DNA of 61,606 nt from Lawsonibacter sp. (GCA_022801435.1 JAAWSG010000006.1:1-61606), one strand, 5' to 3'. Counted from the stretch's first letter, positions 1 to 7,345 are shown. Numbers and translations are program-made. Notes: generated by a model from the sequence alone, not told the origin.

Positions 1-57
1 TTGGTAATCATCGGCATTATCAATCTGGTTCTCCAGATCATCAATAAAAGGAAGTAA
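1..57 (+). CDS. holin-like type I toxin, 3' end only (upstream tandem copy)
   Basis: The window opens inside this gene. The first 54 bases encode LVIIGIINLVLQIINKRK followed by a TAA stop, identical at DNA level to the end of the intact copy at 343-432. It is a hydrophobic membrane segment with a basic tail, as in the small putative holin-like toxins of Firmicutes. Start, ribosome site and promoter lie outside the window. Confidence 0.7.
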   Translation: MVIIGIINLVLQIINKRK

Positions 58-145
58 CCACCCCCCGGTCCCACACCATGGGTGGTTACTTCTCATAAAG
101 TAGTGGAGAGCGCACCGTTTGTTGGCGGTGTCTTCCTTCTGCCTG
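43..145 (-). ncRNA. antisense antitoxin RNA of the upstream toxin copy (predicted)
   Basis: A consensus promoter at 152-180 reads leftward. The predicted transcript starts near 145, crosses the 13-bp inverted repeat 51-63/80-92 and meets a T-rich stretch (CTTTTATT on the minus strand) at about 50-43. It would overlap the 3' end of the toxin mRNA, as in TxpA/RatA and BsrG/SR4 pairs. Ends are estimated from promoter and hairpin positions, not observed. Confidence 0.6.
51..92. terminator. inverted repeat at the end of toxin copy 1
   Basis: A perfect 13-bp stem (gaagtaaccaccc at 51-63 with gggtggttacttc at 80-92) includes the toxin stop codon. A U-rich run follows only on the minus strand, so it looks mainly like the terminator of the antisense RNA. 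Confidence 0.6.
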
Positions 146-151
146 TTTCTT

Positions 152-180
152 ATTATATCCGCTCCTGGCTGTTCTGTCAA
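152..180 (-). promoter_or_regulatory. antitoxin RNA promoter, copy 1
   Basis: The minus strand shows TTGACA (180-175), 17 bp, TATAAT (157-152). Both hexamers match the sigma-A consensus perfectly at ideal spacing. A very strong promoter suits an unstable antisense RNA kept in excess over its toxin mRNA. Confidence 0.85.
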
Positions 181-221
181 GGAGGGATTTCTGTAAAACT
201 ATCACATCAATGACAATTTAC

Positions 222-250
222 TTGTGCCACAAGGCAAACTATGGTATACT
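222..250 (+). promoter_or_regulatory. toxin mRNA promoter
   Basis: TTGTGC (222-227), 17 bp, TATACT (245-250). It is weaker than the opposing antisense promoters. Transcription would start near 257, leaving a leader of about 85 nt before the toxin ATG at 343. Confidence 0.75.
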
Positions 251-316
251 TTTAAAGAAGACACCGCCGTAAAGCAGGCGGGCGCGCTCTCCGGACTGGG
301 AGGGTGCTTCCAGGAG

Positions 317-334
317 CCTCTCCCACGGGAGGGG
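317..334 (+). promoter_or_regulatory. hairpin sequestering the toxin ribosome-binding site
   Basis: cctctccc (317-324) can pair with gggagggg (327-334), allowing one G-U pair and opening the innermost pair for the loop. The right arm is the Shine-Dalgarno sequence of the toxin, 8 bases before its ATG. Masked ribosome sites are typical of type I toxin mRNAs. This is prediction from sequence only. Confidence 0.5.
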
Positions 335-342
335 GTGATGTG

Positions 343-432
343 ATGCCTACTTACTCAGAGCTGTTTCAGTTCTGTTTGGTAATCATCGGCATTATCAATC
401 TGGTTCTCCAGATCATCAATAAAAGGAAGTAA
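343..432 (+). CDS. holin-like type I toxin peptide, 29 aa
   Basis: The peptide starts MPTYSELFQF, continues as a single hydrophobic segment (about residues 11-25) and ends NKRK. This is the usual plan of the short putative holin-like toxins of Firmicutes, which insert in the membrane and harm the cell when over-produced. The ATG at 343 has a strong ribosome site (GGGAGGGGG, 327-335); a GTG directly before it is in frame. Its promoter is at 222-250 and an antisense RNA converges on its 3' end. Type I function is inferred from peptide plan plus the convergent antisense promoter. Toxicity itself cannot be read from sequence. Confidence 0.75.
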   Translation: MPTYSELFQFCLVIIGIINLVLQIINKRK

Positions 433-514
433 CCACCCCAGGCCCCAAACCACGGGTGGTTACTTCTTGTAACTAACAGAGAGCGCACCGTTTGTTGGCG
501 GTGTCTTCCTTCTG
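418..514 (-). ncRNA. antisense antitoxin RNA of toxin copy 2 (predicted)
   Basis: Expected to start near 514 from the promoter at 521-549 and to end after the inverted repeat 426-466 in the run CTTTTATT (about 425-418, minus strand). The 5' part contains gaagacaccgcc and gcgctctc, the same words found in the toxin mRNA leader, so sense and antisense RNAs share their 5' sequence. The 3' part is complementary to the end of the toxin gene and its stem. Length about 95 nt, estimated. Confidence 0.65.
426..466. terminator. inverted repeat at the end of toxin copy 2
   Basis: Perfect 13-bp stem 426-438/454-466, same as in copy 1 but with a different loop. U-rich only on the minus strand. For the plus transcript a second small stem (486-490/499-503) followed by the pyrimidine-rich run tcttccttctgttcctt may act as the real end near 515. 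Confidence 0.6.
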
Positions 515-520
515 TTCCTT

Positions 521-549
521 ATTATATCCGCTCCTGACTGTTCTGTCAA
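521..549 (-). promoter_or_regulatory. antitoxin RNA promoter, copy 2
   Basis: On the minus strand TTGACA (549-544), 17 bp, TATAAT (526-521): perfect consensus, identical in plan to the promoter of copy 1. Confidence 0.85.
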
Positions 550-615
550 GGGCGGTTTTAGAAAACAAGCATGTCTTAAATTAATTGACCTGGCAGAGTC
601 GGAATTGCACAAAAA

Positions 616-757
616 GTAGGACAACCGGGCCTCCCTAGCAAGCAGACCCCGACAGGGGACGGAGGCGCGGGCAGTCACGTCCGCACAGGCGAGGGCATAG
701 GCTGGTCATGAGAGGGGACCCCGCCGCCCCTCCCGGCTATTTCGGAGGGGCGTGTTT
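616..757 (+). ncRNA. structured RNA or attenuator leader before DUF3343-desulfurase genes (unassigned)
   Basis: The 350 bases from 433 to 783 hold no gene. From about 620 they become GC-rich and can fold into successive hairpins: gcctcc/ggaggc (629-634/661-666) with an inner cccc/gggg stem (647-650/655-658), gcgggc/gtccgc (667-672/679-684), then a terminator-like stem at 725-752. I see no convincing promoter. It does not match the tRNA, tmRNA, RNase P or SRP signature sequences I know. A 6S RNA or a regulatory leader are the options I would test. Bases 550-615 show only AT-rich DNA. Confidence 0.35.
725..757 (+). terminator. terminator-like hairpin upstream of DUF3343 gene
   Basis: cgcccctcc (725-733) pairs perfectly with ggaggggcg (744-752), followed by tgttt. 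It ends 26 bases before the DUF3343 start. It could close an upstream RNA or attenuate the downstream operon. The U run is short, so strength is uncertain. Confidence 0.5.
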
Positions 758-783
758 GGTCGCTCCAGGAAAGGAACCTTGCC

Positions 784-1038
784 ATGCTCTATTATCTGAT
801 TGTATGCCGCTCCCTGACCTATGCCCAGCGCACCGCCGCCGCCCTGGAGCGGGTGGGCATTGCCGCCCGGGTGCTCCGCTCACCCCGGAGCATCTCCGGC
901 GAGGGATGCAGCCACTCGGTCAAAATATCCCAGCGCAGCCTCCCACAGGCCCTCCAGGTGCTCCAGCGGGCGGGGCTGTCTCCCAAGCGGGTCTATATCA
1001 CCGCCGGGGACGGGAGCTATGAGGAGGTGGCCCTGTGA
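784..1038 (+). CDS. DUF3343 protein (putative Se/S carrier-like), 84 aa
   Basis: Small protein beginning MLYYLIVCRSLTYAQRTA with a central GEGCSHSVKI segment. The lone conserved cysteine in that segment is the hallmark of DUF3343, a family found beside cysteine desulfurases and selenium genes and proposed, not proven, to carry persulfide or selenide. The start is ATG at 784, preceded by the ribosome site aggaaagg. Its TGA overlaps the GTG start of the desulfurase-like gene by four bases (GTGA), so the two are translationally coupled and probably act together on sulfur or selenium transfer. No selD, selA or yedF is visible here. Confidence 0.8.
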   Translation: MLYYLIVCRSLTYAQRTAAALERVGIAARVLRSPRSISGEGCSHSVKISQRSLPQALQVLQRAGLSPKRVYITAGDGSYEEVAL

Positions 1039-2159
1039 TCTATCTGGACAGCGCGGCCACCACGCTGCAAAAGCCCCCCTCTGTTGCCCGGGCCTGCGCT
1101 TGGGCGGTGGGGCATCTGGCCAGCCCGGGGCGGGGCGGCCACCGGCCCGCCATGGCTGCCGCCGACACCGCCTTCGCCTGCCGGGAGGAGGCCGCCGCCC
1201 TCTTCCACGTCCCGGAGCCCGAGCGGGTGGTCTTCACCTTCAACGCCACCCACGGGCTGAACATCGCCATCAAAACCCTGGTAAGGCCGGGGAACCGGGT
1301 GGTCATCTCGGGCTATGAGCACAACGCTGTCACCCGGCCCCTCCACGCCATCCCCAAGGTGGAGCTGGGGGTGGCCCGGGCCCCGCTGTTCGACCAGGGG
1401 GCCATGCTGGAGGCTTTCCGCAGCCAGCTGGACCAGGGGGCGGACGCGGCGGTGTGCACCCACGTGTCCAACGTCTTTGGCTTTGTCCTCCCCATTGAGG
1501 AGATCGCCGCCCTGTGCCGGCAGAGGGGGGTCCCGCTGGTGGTGGACGCCTCCCAGTCCGCTGGCTGTCTGCCTGTGGACTTCCAGGCTCTGGGGGCGGC
1601 CTTTCTCGCCATGCCGGGTCACAAGGGGCTGTACGGACCCCAGGGGACCGGCCTGCTCCTGTGCGGCATGGACCCGGACCCCCTGCTGGAGGGGGGGACG
1701 GGGAGCGAGTCGGTCCGCCAGACCATGCCCGACGTGCTGCCCGACCGGCTGGAGGCGGGGACCCACAACATCACCGGGGCCGCCGGTCTGCTGGAGGGCC
1801 TGCGCTGGGTCCGCCGGAGGGGTGTGGAGCGGATTGGAGCCCACGAGAGCCGGCTCATCCGCCAGGTGGGCGCGGGCCTGTCCGCCATCCCCGGGGTGGA
1901 GATCTTCCAGGCCCGGGACCCCGAGGCCCAGACCGGCGTGCTCTCCTTCCGGATGGCCGGCCTGGACTGCGAGGAGGTGGGGGAGCGCCTGGGCCGGCAG
2001 GGCATCGCTCTGCGGGCAGGGCTGCACTGCGCCCCCCTGGCCCATGAGACAGCGGGCACGCTGGACTCGGGCACAGTCCGGGCCAGTGTCTCCGCCTTCA
2101 ACACCCCCAGGGAGGGAGAGCTCTTTGTCCAGGCGGTCCGCCGGCTGCACAGAGGATAG
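1035..2159 (+). CDS. cysteine desulfurase-family aminotransferase class V enzyme
   Basis: The protein (374 aa) starts MIYLDSAATTLQKP, the usual opening of NifS/SufS-like enzymes. The PLP lysine is in MPGHKGLYG (about K197), the cofactor aspartate in VVDASQSAG, and a conserved cysteine in GLHCAPLAHET (about C332) would form the persulfide. The expected reaction is cysteine to alanine with sulfur passed to a carrier, here perhaps the overlapping DUF3343 protein. Start codon is GTG, overlapping the upstream stop. It could instead be a selenocysteine lyase-like member; sequence alone does not separate them. A strong terminator follows at 2166. Confidence 0.85.
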   Translation: MIYLDSAATTLQKPPSVARACAWAVGHLASPGRGGHRPAMAAADTAFACREEAAALFHVPEPERVVFTFNATHGLNIAIKTLVRPGNRVVISGYEHNAVTRPLHAIPKVELGVARAPLFDQGAMLEAFRSQLDQGADAAVCTHVSNVFGFVLPIEEIAALCRQRGVPLVVDASQSAGCLPVDFQALGAAFLAMPGHKGLYGPQGTGLLLCGMDPDPLLEGGTGSESVRQTMPDVLPDRLEAGTHNITGAAGLLEGLRWVRRRGVERIGAHESRLIRQVGAGLSAIPGVEIFQARDPEAQTGVLSFRMAGLDCEEVGERLGRQGIALRAGLHCAPLAHETAGTLDSGTVRASVSAFNTPREGELFVQAVRRLHRG

Positions 2160-2165
2160 TCCAGG

Positions 2166-2202
2166 TCCCGGAGCAGAGCCCGTCTCGCTCCGGGATCTTT
2201 TT
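2166..2202 (+). terminator. Rho-independent terminator after the desulfurase-like gene
   Basis: Perfect 9-bp stem tcccggagc (2166-2174) with gctccggga (2187-2195), then tcttttt. Ends the DUF3343-desulfurase transcript. Confidence 0.9.
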
Positions 2203-2318
2203 GGTCAAAGGCGGTCGAATCCCCCTGGAGTGTGGGGAGTCCGGGAGGGGCGGGGGCGAATTTTTAGAAAAATCTGGAAAAACAAAAGAAAAATTCCTCT
2301 GAGGTTTCACCTTTCCTG

Positions 2319-2347
2319 TTGCCAAGTTGGCCGGAATATCGTATAAT
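2319..2347 (+). promoter_or_regulatory. promoter of the cdaA operon
   Basis: TTGCCA (2319-2324), 17 bp, TATAAT (2342-2347). Transcription would start near 2354, about 46 nt before the cdaA ATG. Confidence 0.85.
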
Positions 2348-2399
2348 GACGTAATGAGAACTTATCGGCCCTGTGCCATTGAGGAAAGAGGATGGGGAT

Positions 2400-3290
2400 A
2401 TGAGCGCGCTGACAGAGATGCTCCAGAAGATTTTGGTGTCCCATTTCCCGGTGGTCCGCATCCAGCTCGTGGATGTGCTGGACATCGCCATTTTGTCCCT
2501 GCTGATCTATAAGCTGATGTGGATGCTGCGCAAGTCCAGCTCCGGGCGGCTGCTGCGGGGCATCGGCATTTTGCTGGCCGCCATGGTGCTCTCCTCCGCG
2601 ATCCAGCTCACCGCCGTCAGCTATCTGCTGGACCAGGTGGTGGAGCTGGGCATCCTGGCCCTGATTATCCTGTTCCAGCCTGAGATCCGCCGGATGCTGG
2701 AGCAGGTGGGCAACGGGCGGCTGGGGATGGTTTTCGCCTCCACCCGGGAGCCGGGACAGGAGCTGGAGACCGCCATCGCCCAGACCACCGAGGCATATGC
2801 GGACCTGTCCCGGGACAAGGTGGGGGCCCTGATGGTCTTTGAGCGGCAGAACCTGCTGGACGATATCATCAAAACGGGAACCGCCCTGGACTGCGCCATA
2901 TCCAGCGAGCTGCTGAAAAATATTTTTTGGAACAAGGCGCCCCTCCACGACGGGGCGGTCATCGTCCGGGACGGGCGGATTGTGGGGGCGGGCTGTATGC
3001 TCCCCCTGTCGGGCAACGTGAACCTGAGCCGGGACCTGGGGATGCGCCACCGGGCTGGCATCGGCATGAGCGAGCACTCGGACGCGGTGGTGGTCATCGT
3101 CTCGGAGGAGACAGGCTCCATCTCCGCCGCCATGGGCGGGACCCTGAAGCGCCACCTGGCCCCGGAGACCCTGGAGCGCCTTTTGCGCAATGAGCTGCTG
3201 GGCCAGGACCAGGGGGATAAAAAGAGCTCCCCCATTCCGCTGCTGGGCCAGTTCTTCGGCGGGGGCCGGAAGGAGGAAGAGGAAGGATGA
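2400..3290 (+). CDS. cdaA: diadenylate cyclase CdaA
   Basis: Makes cyclic di-AMP from two ATP at the membrane; this messenger controls potassium uptake, osmolyte balance and wall homeostasis in Firmicutes. The 296-residue protein has three N-terminal membrane helices (about residues 20-95) and a DisA_N catalytic domain with the LHDGAVIV motif (D184) and the MRHRAG motif (R216-R218). I chose the ATG at 2400, which follows the purine-rich ribosome site gaggaaagaggatgggg. A GTG 27 bases upstream is in frame but has no such site. cdaR overlaps by four bases. The usual third gene, glmM, is not in this window. Confidence 0.95.
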   Translation: MSALTEMLQKILVSHFPVVRIQLVDVLDIAILSLLIYKLMWMLRKSSSGRLLRGIGILLAAMVLSSAIQLTAVSYLLDQVVELGILALIILFQPEIRRMLEQVGNGRLGMVFASTREPGQELETAIAQTTEAYADLSRDKVGALMVFERQNLLDDIIKTGTALDCAISSELLKNIFWNKAPLHDGAVIVRDGRIVGAGCMLPLSGNVNLSRDLGMRHRAGIGMSEHSDAVVVIVSEETGSISAAMGGTLKRHLAPETLERLLRNELLGQDQGDKKSSPIPLLGQFFGGGRKEEEEG

Positions 3291-4519
3291 AGCATCTGAA
3301 GGAGAGCAGGTGGGTCTATATCCTCACCTCAGTGCTCATCGCGGCGGTTTTCTGGCTGTATGTCCGGGTGGCGGTGGACCCCACCCAGACGGATATCATC
3401 CACAACGTGCGGGTGGAGCTGTCCGGCGTCAACATCCTGACCGGCCAGAACCTGGCGGTGGCCGAGCTGTCCGACCGGACGGTGGACCTGCGGGTGCGGG
3501 CCCCCTCCAGCGTGCTGGACGACCTGGCCCGCTACCGGCAGAACCTGTACGTCAGCCTGGACGTCTCCCGGTGCGGCGCGGGGGAGAACCGGCTGTCCAT
3601 CCGGGAGGTCTGGCCCAATAATATCGTCAACATTGAGGACGCCACCGTGCTCAGCCGGGACCCGGACACCATCACGGTGACGGTGGAGCGGCTGTACGCC
3701 CGGAGCTTCCCATTAGAATTCCAGCTCAACGGCCGGGTGGCCCGGGGCTACCAGATGGGGACCCCGGTTCTGGAGCCCGAGACGGTGAACATCAGCGGCC
3801 CGGTGGAGCAGGTAAACCGGGTCCACAAGGTGGTGGCCGTGCTGGAGGACAGCAGCCTGAGCGAGCGGTACACCGGAGACCTGCCCCTGGTCATGCTGGA
3901 CCAGGACGGCAGAGCCCTCACCGACCTGGAGGTCACCCTCAGCGCCGAGACAGCCTACGCGGTGGTCCCGGTGGTGATGACCAAGGAGGTGGAGCTGAGC
4001 GTGACCATTGAGCCCGGGGGAGGGGCCGAGGCGGAGGACGCCGTGGTCCGGGTGGAGCCGGAGCGGATCGTGGTTTCCGGCGCGGAGATTGACCTGGATG
4101 CCCTGACCGAGGTCTCCCTGGGCCGGGTCAGCCTGTCCAACGTGGTGGGGACCAACACCTTTACCTTCCCTATTGACCTGGACCCCAGCCTGGAGAACGT
4201 GAGCGGCATTGCCAGCGCCCAGGTCACCGTGACGGTAGAGGGGCTGAGCACCCGGGTCTTTGAGGTGACCAACATCCGGACCACCACCCCGCCCAACGGC
4301 TATATCGCGGAGGTGGTCACCCAGAGCATCCCGGTGACAGTCCGGGGACGGGAGGAGGATCTGGCGAATCTTGACGTCAGCCAGCTCCGAGTGGTGGCCA
4401 ACCTGTCCGGGGTGACCACCCTGGGGGGCAGCCGGGTCCCCGCCCAGGTCTATCTGGACGGGACGAACACAATAGGCGTGATTGGAGAGTACACCGTGGC
4501 GGTGAATTTGAGTGATTAG
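3287..4519 (+). CDS. cdaR: CdaR, YbbR-domain regulator of CdaA
   Basis: The 410-residue protein has one N-terminal membrane anchor (about residues 11-29, YILTSVLIAAVFWLYV) followed by extracytoplasmic YbbR repeats rich in short beta segments. YbbR proteins bind CdaA and tune its cyclase activity. Its ATG overlaps the cdaA stop (ATGA). Family and pairing are well established; the direction of control here is not visible. Confidence 0.92.
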   Translation: MKHLKESRWVYILTSVLIAAVFWLYVRVAVDPTQTDIIHNVRVELSGVNILTGQNLAVAELSDRTVDLRVRAPSSVLDDLARYRQNLYVSLDVSRCGAGENRLSIREVWPNNIVNIEDATVLSRDPDTITVTVERLYARSFPLEFQLNGRVARGYQMGTPVLEPETVNISGPVEQVNRVHKVVAVLEDSSLSERYTGDLPLVMLDQDGRALTDLEVTLSAETAYAVVPVVMTKEVELSVTIEPGGGAEAEDAVVRVEPERIVVSGAEIDLDALTEVSLGRVSLSNVVGTNTFTFPIDLDPSLENVSGIASAQVTVTVEGLSTRVFEVTNIRTTTPPNGYIAEVVTQSIPVTVRGREEDLANLDVSQLRVVANLSGVTTLGGSRVPAQVYLDGTNTIGVIGEYTVAVNLSD

Positions 4520-4531
4520 GGAGGCGGCCAT

Positions 4532-4954
4532 ATGGTCCAGAATGCCATCGTGAAACAGCTGGTGGGGGAGGGGATGGCCCAGGTCTCGCTCCTGCGTCAG
4601 ATGGAGTGCGGCCTGCACTGCGACGGGGCCTGCGCCGGATGCAGCCAGAAGCCCCCCCAGGAGATCCTGGCCCTGGCCGCCAACCCCATCGGGGCCAAGC
4701 CTGGCGACTTTGTGGAGGTGGAGCCCTCAGTGGGACACGGCATCGGGCTCTCGGTGATCGTGTTCCTCCTGCCCTGCGTGGGGCTGGGGGCAGGCTACGC
4801 TCTGGGACAGGCTCTGCTGGAGCTGGGGGATGTGGCCGCCCTGGGCACGGGGGCGCTGGGGCTGGCGCTGGGTTTTCTGCCCGCCCTGTGGCTCAACCGG
4901 TCCATGACCCGCAGTCAGAAGCCGGAGTTCTCCATCCTGAGACAGCTGCGCTGA
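4532..4954 (+). CDS. RseC/MucC-family positive regulator-like membrane protein
   Basis: The 140-residue protein has an N-terminal cysteine cluster, CGLHCDGACAGC (about residues 26-37), and two membrane helices (about 70-90 and 95-115), the usual RseC plan. In Gammaproteobacteria RseC acts with Rsx/Rnf to keep SoxR reduced; in Clostridia its role is unclear. The gene follows cdaR after 12 bases with a good ribosome site (ggaggc). The Rnf operon lies 18 kb downstream, so any link to Rnf is speculative. Confidence 0.8.
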   Translation: MVQNAIVKQLVGEGMAQVSLLRQMECGLHCDGACAGCSQKPPQEILALAANPIGAKPGDFVEVEPSVGHGIGLSVIVFLLPCVGLGAGYALGQALLELGDVAALGTGALGLALGFLPALWLNRSMTRSQKPEFSILRQLR

Positions 4955-4964
4955 GGGGAGCGGA

Positions 4965-5828
4965 ATGTTTGGCTATGTGCGCCCCTTCCGCCCGGAGCTG
5001 AAATGCCGGGAGCTGGACCTGTACCAGGCCACCTACTGCGGGCTGTGCCGGTGTCTGCGTCAGAGGTACGGCCCCCTGGCCCCCATGACCCTGAGCTACG
5101 ACTTCACCTTTCTGGCCCTGCTGCTGTGGGAGCCGGAGGAGGAGTTTATTTCCTGCCGGGGGCGGTGCTGTACCCACCCCCTGCACCGGCGGGAGATGTG
5201 CCTTAACAGCCCCGCCCTGGAGCGGTCGGCGGACGAGAGTATGGTCCTCACCTGGTGGAAGCTGCGGGACTCGGTGCAGGACGACGGCTTCTGGGGCGGT
5301 CTGCCCGCCCGGGCGCTGTCCCTGGCGTTCCGGCCCGCCTGCCGGAGCGCGGCCCAGCGCTGTCCTGAGTTTGCCCAAACCGCCCAAAGCTGTCTGGAGG
5401 AACTGACCGCCCTGGAGAAGGAAAACTGTCCCTCCCTGGACAGGACGGCGGACGCCTTCGCCCGTCTGCTCCGGAGCGCCGCCCCAAAGGAGGGGGCGCA
5501 GGGGCGGGTGCTGGGCCAGCTGCTCTACCACCTGGGGCGGTGGATCTATTTGGCGGACGCCCGAGAGGATTTTGGGGAGGACCAGCGCCTGGGCCGGTAC
5601 AACCCGGTGGCCGCCCGGTACGGGCCGGAGGGGGACGATGGGGCGTTGGCCCTGACCATGGACCAGTCCCTGGCTCAGATGGGGGCCGCCCTCCAGCTGG
5701 GGGAGTTCGGCTGCCGCCGGGCAATTTTGGAAAATATCATTTACCTGGGCCTGCCCCTGGTGCAGCGGGCCGTCTTTGACGGGAGCTGGGCAGAGATAAA
5801 AAAACAAAAGATATGGAGTAACAAGTGA
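4965..5828 (+). CDS. DUF5685 family protein
   Basis: The 287-residue protein begins [20 protein letters not shown], then [13 protein letters not shown] and [12 protein letters not shown], the signature start of DUF5685. It has many cysteines in the first 90 residues ([18 protein letters not shown]), suggesting metal or redox chemistry, and a helical rest with no signal peptide. Function is unknown. Its TGA overlaps the ATG of the J-domain gene, so the two are coupled. The ribosome site is gaggggagc. Confidence 0.8.
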   Translation: MFGYVRPFRPELKCRELDLYQATYCGLCRCLRQRYGPLAPMTLSYDFTFLALLLWEPEEEFISCRGRCCTHPLHRREMCLNSPALERSADESMVLTWWKLRDSVQDDGFWGGLPARALSLAFRPACRSAAQRCPEFAQTAQSCLEELTALEKENCPSLDRTADAFARLLRSAAPKEGAQGRVLGQLLYHLGRWIYLADAREDFGEDQRLGRYNPVAARYGPEGDDGALALTMDQSLAQMGAALQLGEFGCRRAILENIIYLGLPLVQRAVFDGSWAEIKKQKIWSNK

Positions 5829-6433
5829 TGAGAGATCCCTACACGGTCCTTGGGGTGAGTCCCAGCGCCACCGACGAGGCGGTCAAAAAGGCCTACCGCG
5901 AGCTGGCCCGAAAGTATCACCCGGACAATTATCAGAATAACCCTCTGGCCGACCTGGCGGAGGAGAAGATGAAGGAGATTAACGAGGCCTACGATACCAT
6001 CACCAAGCAGCGCTCCAGCGGCTACAGCCAGGGAAGCGGAGGGCATGGGCAGGGCGGGCAAACCCCCTCCTACGGGCCCCAGAGCCGCTCCTCCAACCCC
6101 ACCTACGCCCGGGTACGTAATCTCATCAACGCCGGGGACCTGGGCGGGGCGGAGCGGCTGCTCTTCGAGGTGCAGCAGCGGGACGGGGAGTGGTACTTCC
6201 TCACCGGCAGCTTGGCCTGCCGCAGGGGCTGGCTGGATGAGGCCATGCAGAACTTCTCCCGGGCGGTCCAGATGGAGCCCAATAATATGGAGTACCGCCA
6301 GGCCCTGGCAATGATGCAGCGGGGGAACATGGGGGGCTACCGGCCCGCGGGGTACAGCGCCGCCCAGTGCGACCCCTGCTCGGCCTATCTGTGCATCAGC
6401 TGCCTGACCCCCTGGGGCGGGCCGTGCTGCTGA
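5828..6433 (+). CDS. J-domain protein with C-terminal TPR-like and Cys-rich tail
   Basis: A DnaJ J-domain fills residues 1-65 ([17 protein letters not shown], then the HPD tripeptide in KYHPDNYQ), so it should stimulate DnaK. A Gly/Ser/Gln linker follows, then a tetratricopeptide-like helical stretch (about 95-160). The last 20 residues hold five cysteines (CDPC, CISC, CC). It lacks the zinc-finger and C-terminal domains of true DnaJ, so it is a specialised co-chaperone. Start ATG 5828 shares its first base with the previous stop; a GTG just upstream is also possible. Confidence 0.85.
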   Translation: MRDPYTVLGVSPSATDEAVKKAYRELARKYHPDNYQNNPLADLAEEKMKEINEAYDTITKQRSSGYSQGSGGHGQGGQTPSYGPQSRSSNPTYARVRNLINAGDLGGAERLLFEVQQRDGEWYFLTGSLACRRGWLDEAMQNFSRAVQMEPNNMEYRQALAMMQRGNMGGYRPAGYSAAQCDPCSAYLCISCLTPWGGPCC

Positions 6434-6457
6434 GGGGAAATAGAGGAAGTGACTGAC

Positions 6458-7336
6458 ATGGTAAAAAGCATGACCGGCTACGGCCGGGCGGAGGAGACGG
6501 CTGCGGGCTGCGCCATCACGGTGGAGCTGCGGTCGGTGAACAACCGCTATCTGGACTGCGGCGTCCGCATCCCCCGGCTGTACCTCTTCGCGGAGGAGGG
6601 GGTGAAGGCCCGGGTGAAGGAGTCCATCTCCCGTGGGAAGGTGGACGTGTTCGTGACCCTGGACAGCGCCGGGGCGGACCGGGTGCGGGTGAGTGTGAAC
6701 AAGCCGGCGGCGGACGGGTACTATACAGCCCTGAAGCAGCTGGCGGAGGACTACGGGCTGGCGGAGGACATCTCGGTGTCGGTGCTCGCCCACTTCCCCG
6801 AGGTGCTGCTGGCCCAGCGGGAGGAGGAGGACGTGGAGCAGATGGCCCAAGCCATCTGCTCCGTGCTGGACCGGGCCCTGGCCGACTTTGACGCCATGCG
6901 CACCCGGGAGGGGGAGAAGCTCCAGGCGGATATCCTCAGCCGGGCCGCGGCCATCGAGGCGAAGGTTGCCCTGGTGGAGGCCCGCTCCCCCCAGACAGCG
7001 GCGGAGTACCGCGCCCGGCTGGAGGCCAGGATGAGCGAGGTGCTCTCCAACGTCCAGCTGGACCCCGCCCGCATCCTCACCGAGGCGGCCATCTTCGCCG
7101 ACAAGGTGGCGGTGGACGAGGAGACGGTGCGCCTGCGCAGCCACATCGGCCAGCTGCGGGAGCTGCTTGCGCAGGGAGGGGCCGTGGGGAGGAAGCTGGA
7201 CTTCCTCATCCAGGAGTTCAACCGGGAGGCCAACACCATCGGCTCCAAGTGCAGCGACCTGGAGATCTCCCGCCTGGTGGTGGACATGAAGGCGGAGATC
7301 GAGAAGATCCGCGAGCAGGTCCAGAACCTGGAGTAG
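6458..7336 (+). CDS. yicC: YicC family endoribonuclease
   Basis: 292 residues starting MVKSMTGYGRAEE, the family signature, and ending with the conserved segment NREANTIGSKCSD and a helical tail. E. coli YicC is an endoribonuclease acting on small RNA; B. subtilis YloC is the counterpart. I chose the ATG at 6458, ten bases after gagga, over a GTG at 6449 that sits on the ribosome site. It heads the conserved yicC-remA-gmk-rpoZ-priA block of Firmicutes. Confidence 0.92.
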   Translation: MVKSMTGYGRAEETAAGCAITVELRSVNNRYLDCGVRIPRLYLFAEEGVKARVKESISRGKVDVFVTLDSAGADRVRVSVNKPAADGYYTALKQLAEDYGLAEDISVSVLAHFPEVLLAQREEEDVEQMAQAICSVLDRALADFDAMRTREGEKLQADILSRAAAIEAKVALVEARSPQTAAEYRARLEARMSEVLSNVQLDPARILTEAAIFADKVAVDEETVRLRSHIGQLRELLAQGGAVGRKLDFLIQEFNREANTIGSKCSDLEISRLVVDMKAEIEKIREQVQNLE

Positions 7337-7345
7337 GGGTAGGCT

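Larger units (their letters stand above)
1..549. repeat. tandem repeat of a type I toxin-antitoxin unit (about 370 bp)
   Basis: Bases 1-63 and 376-438 are identical. The following parts also recur in the same order: a 13-bp terminator-like stem, a gagagcgcaccg block, an inverted ggcggtgtcttcc block and an antisense promoter. The offset is 375 bp at the gene end and 369 bp at the promoters. The first unit is cut by the window edge, so more copies may lie to the left. The layout is a local duplication of a toxin gene with its antisense RNA. Confidence 0.85.

Noticed and set aside
550-783. tRNA or selenocysteine tRNA upstream of the DUF3343 gene
   Set aside because: No GGTTCRA T-arm motif or acceptor stem pairing was found.
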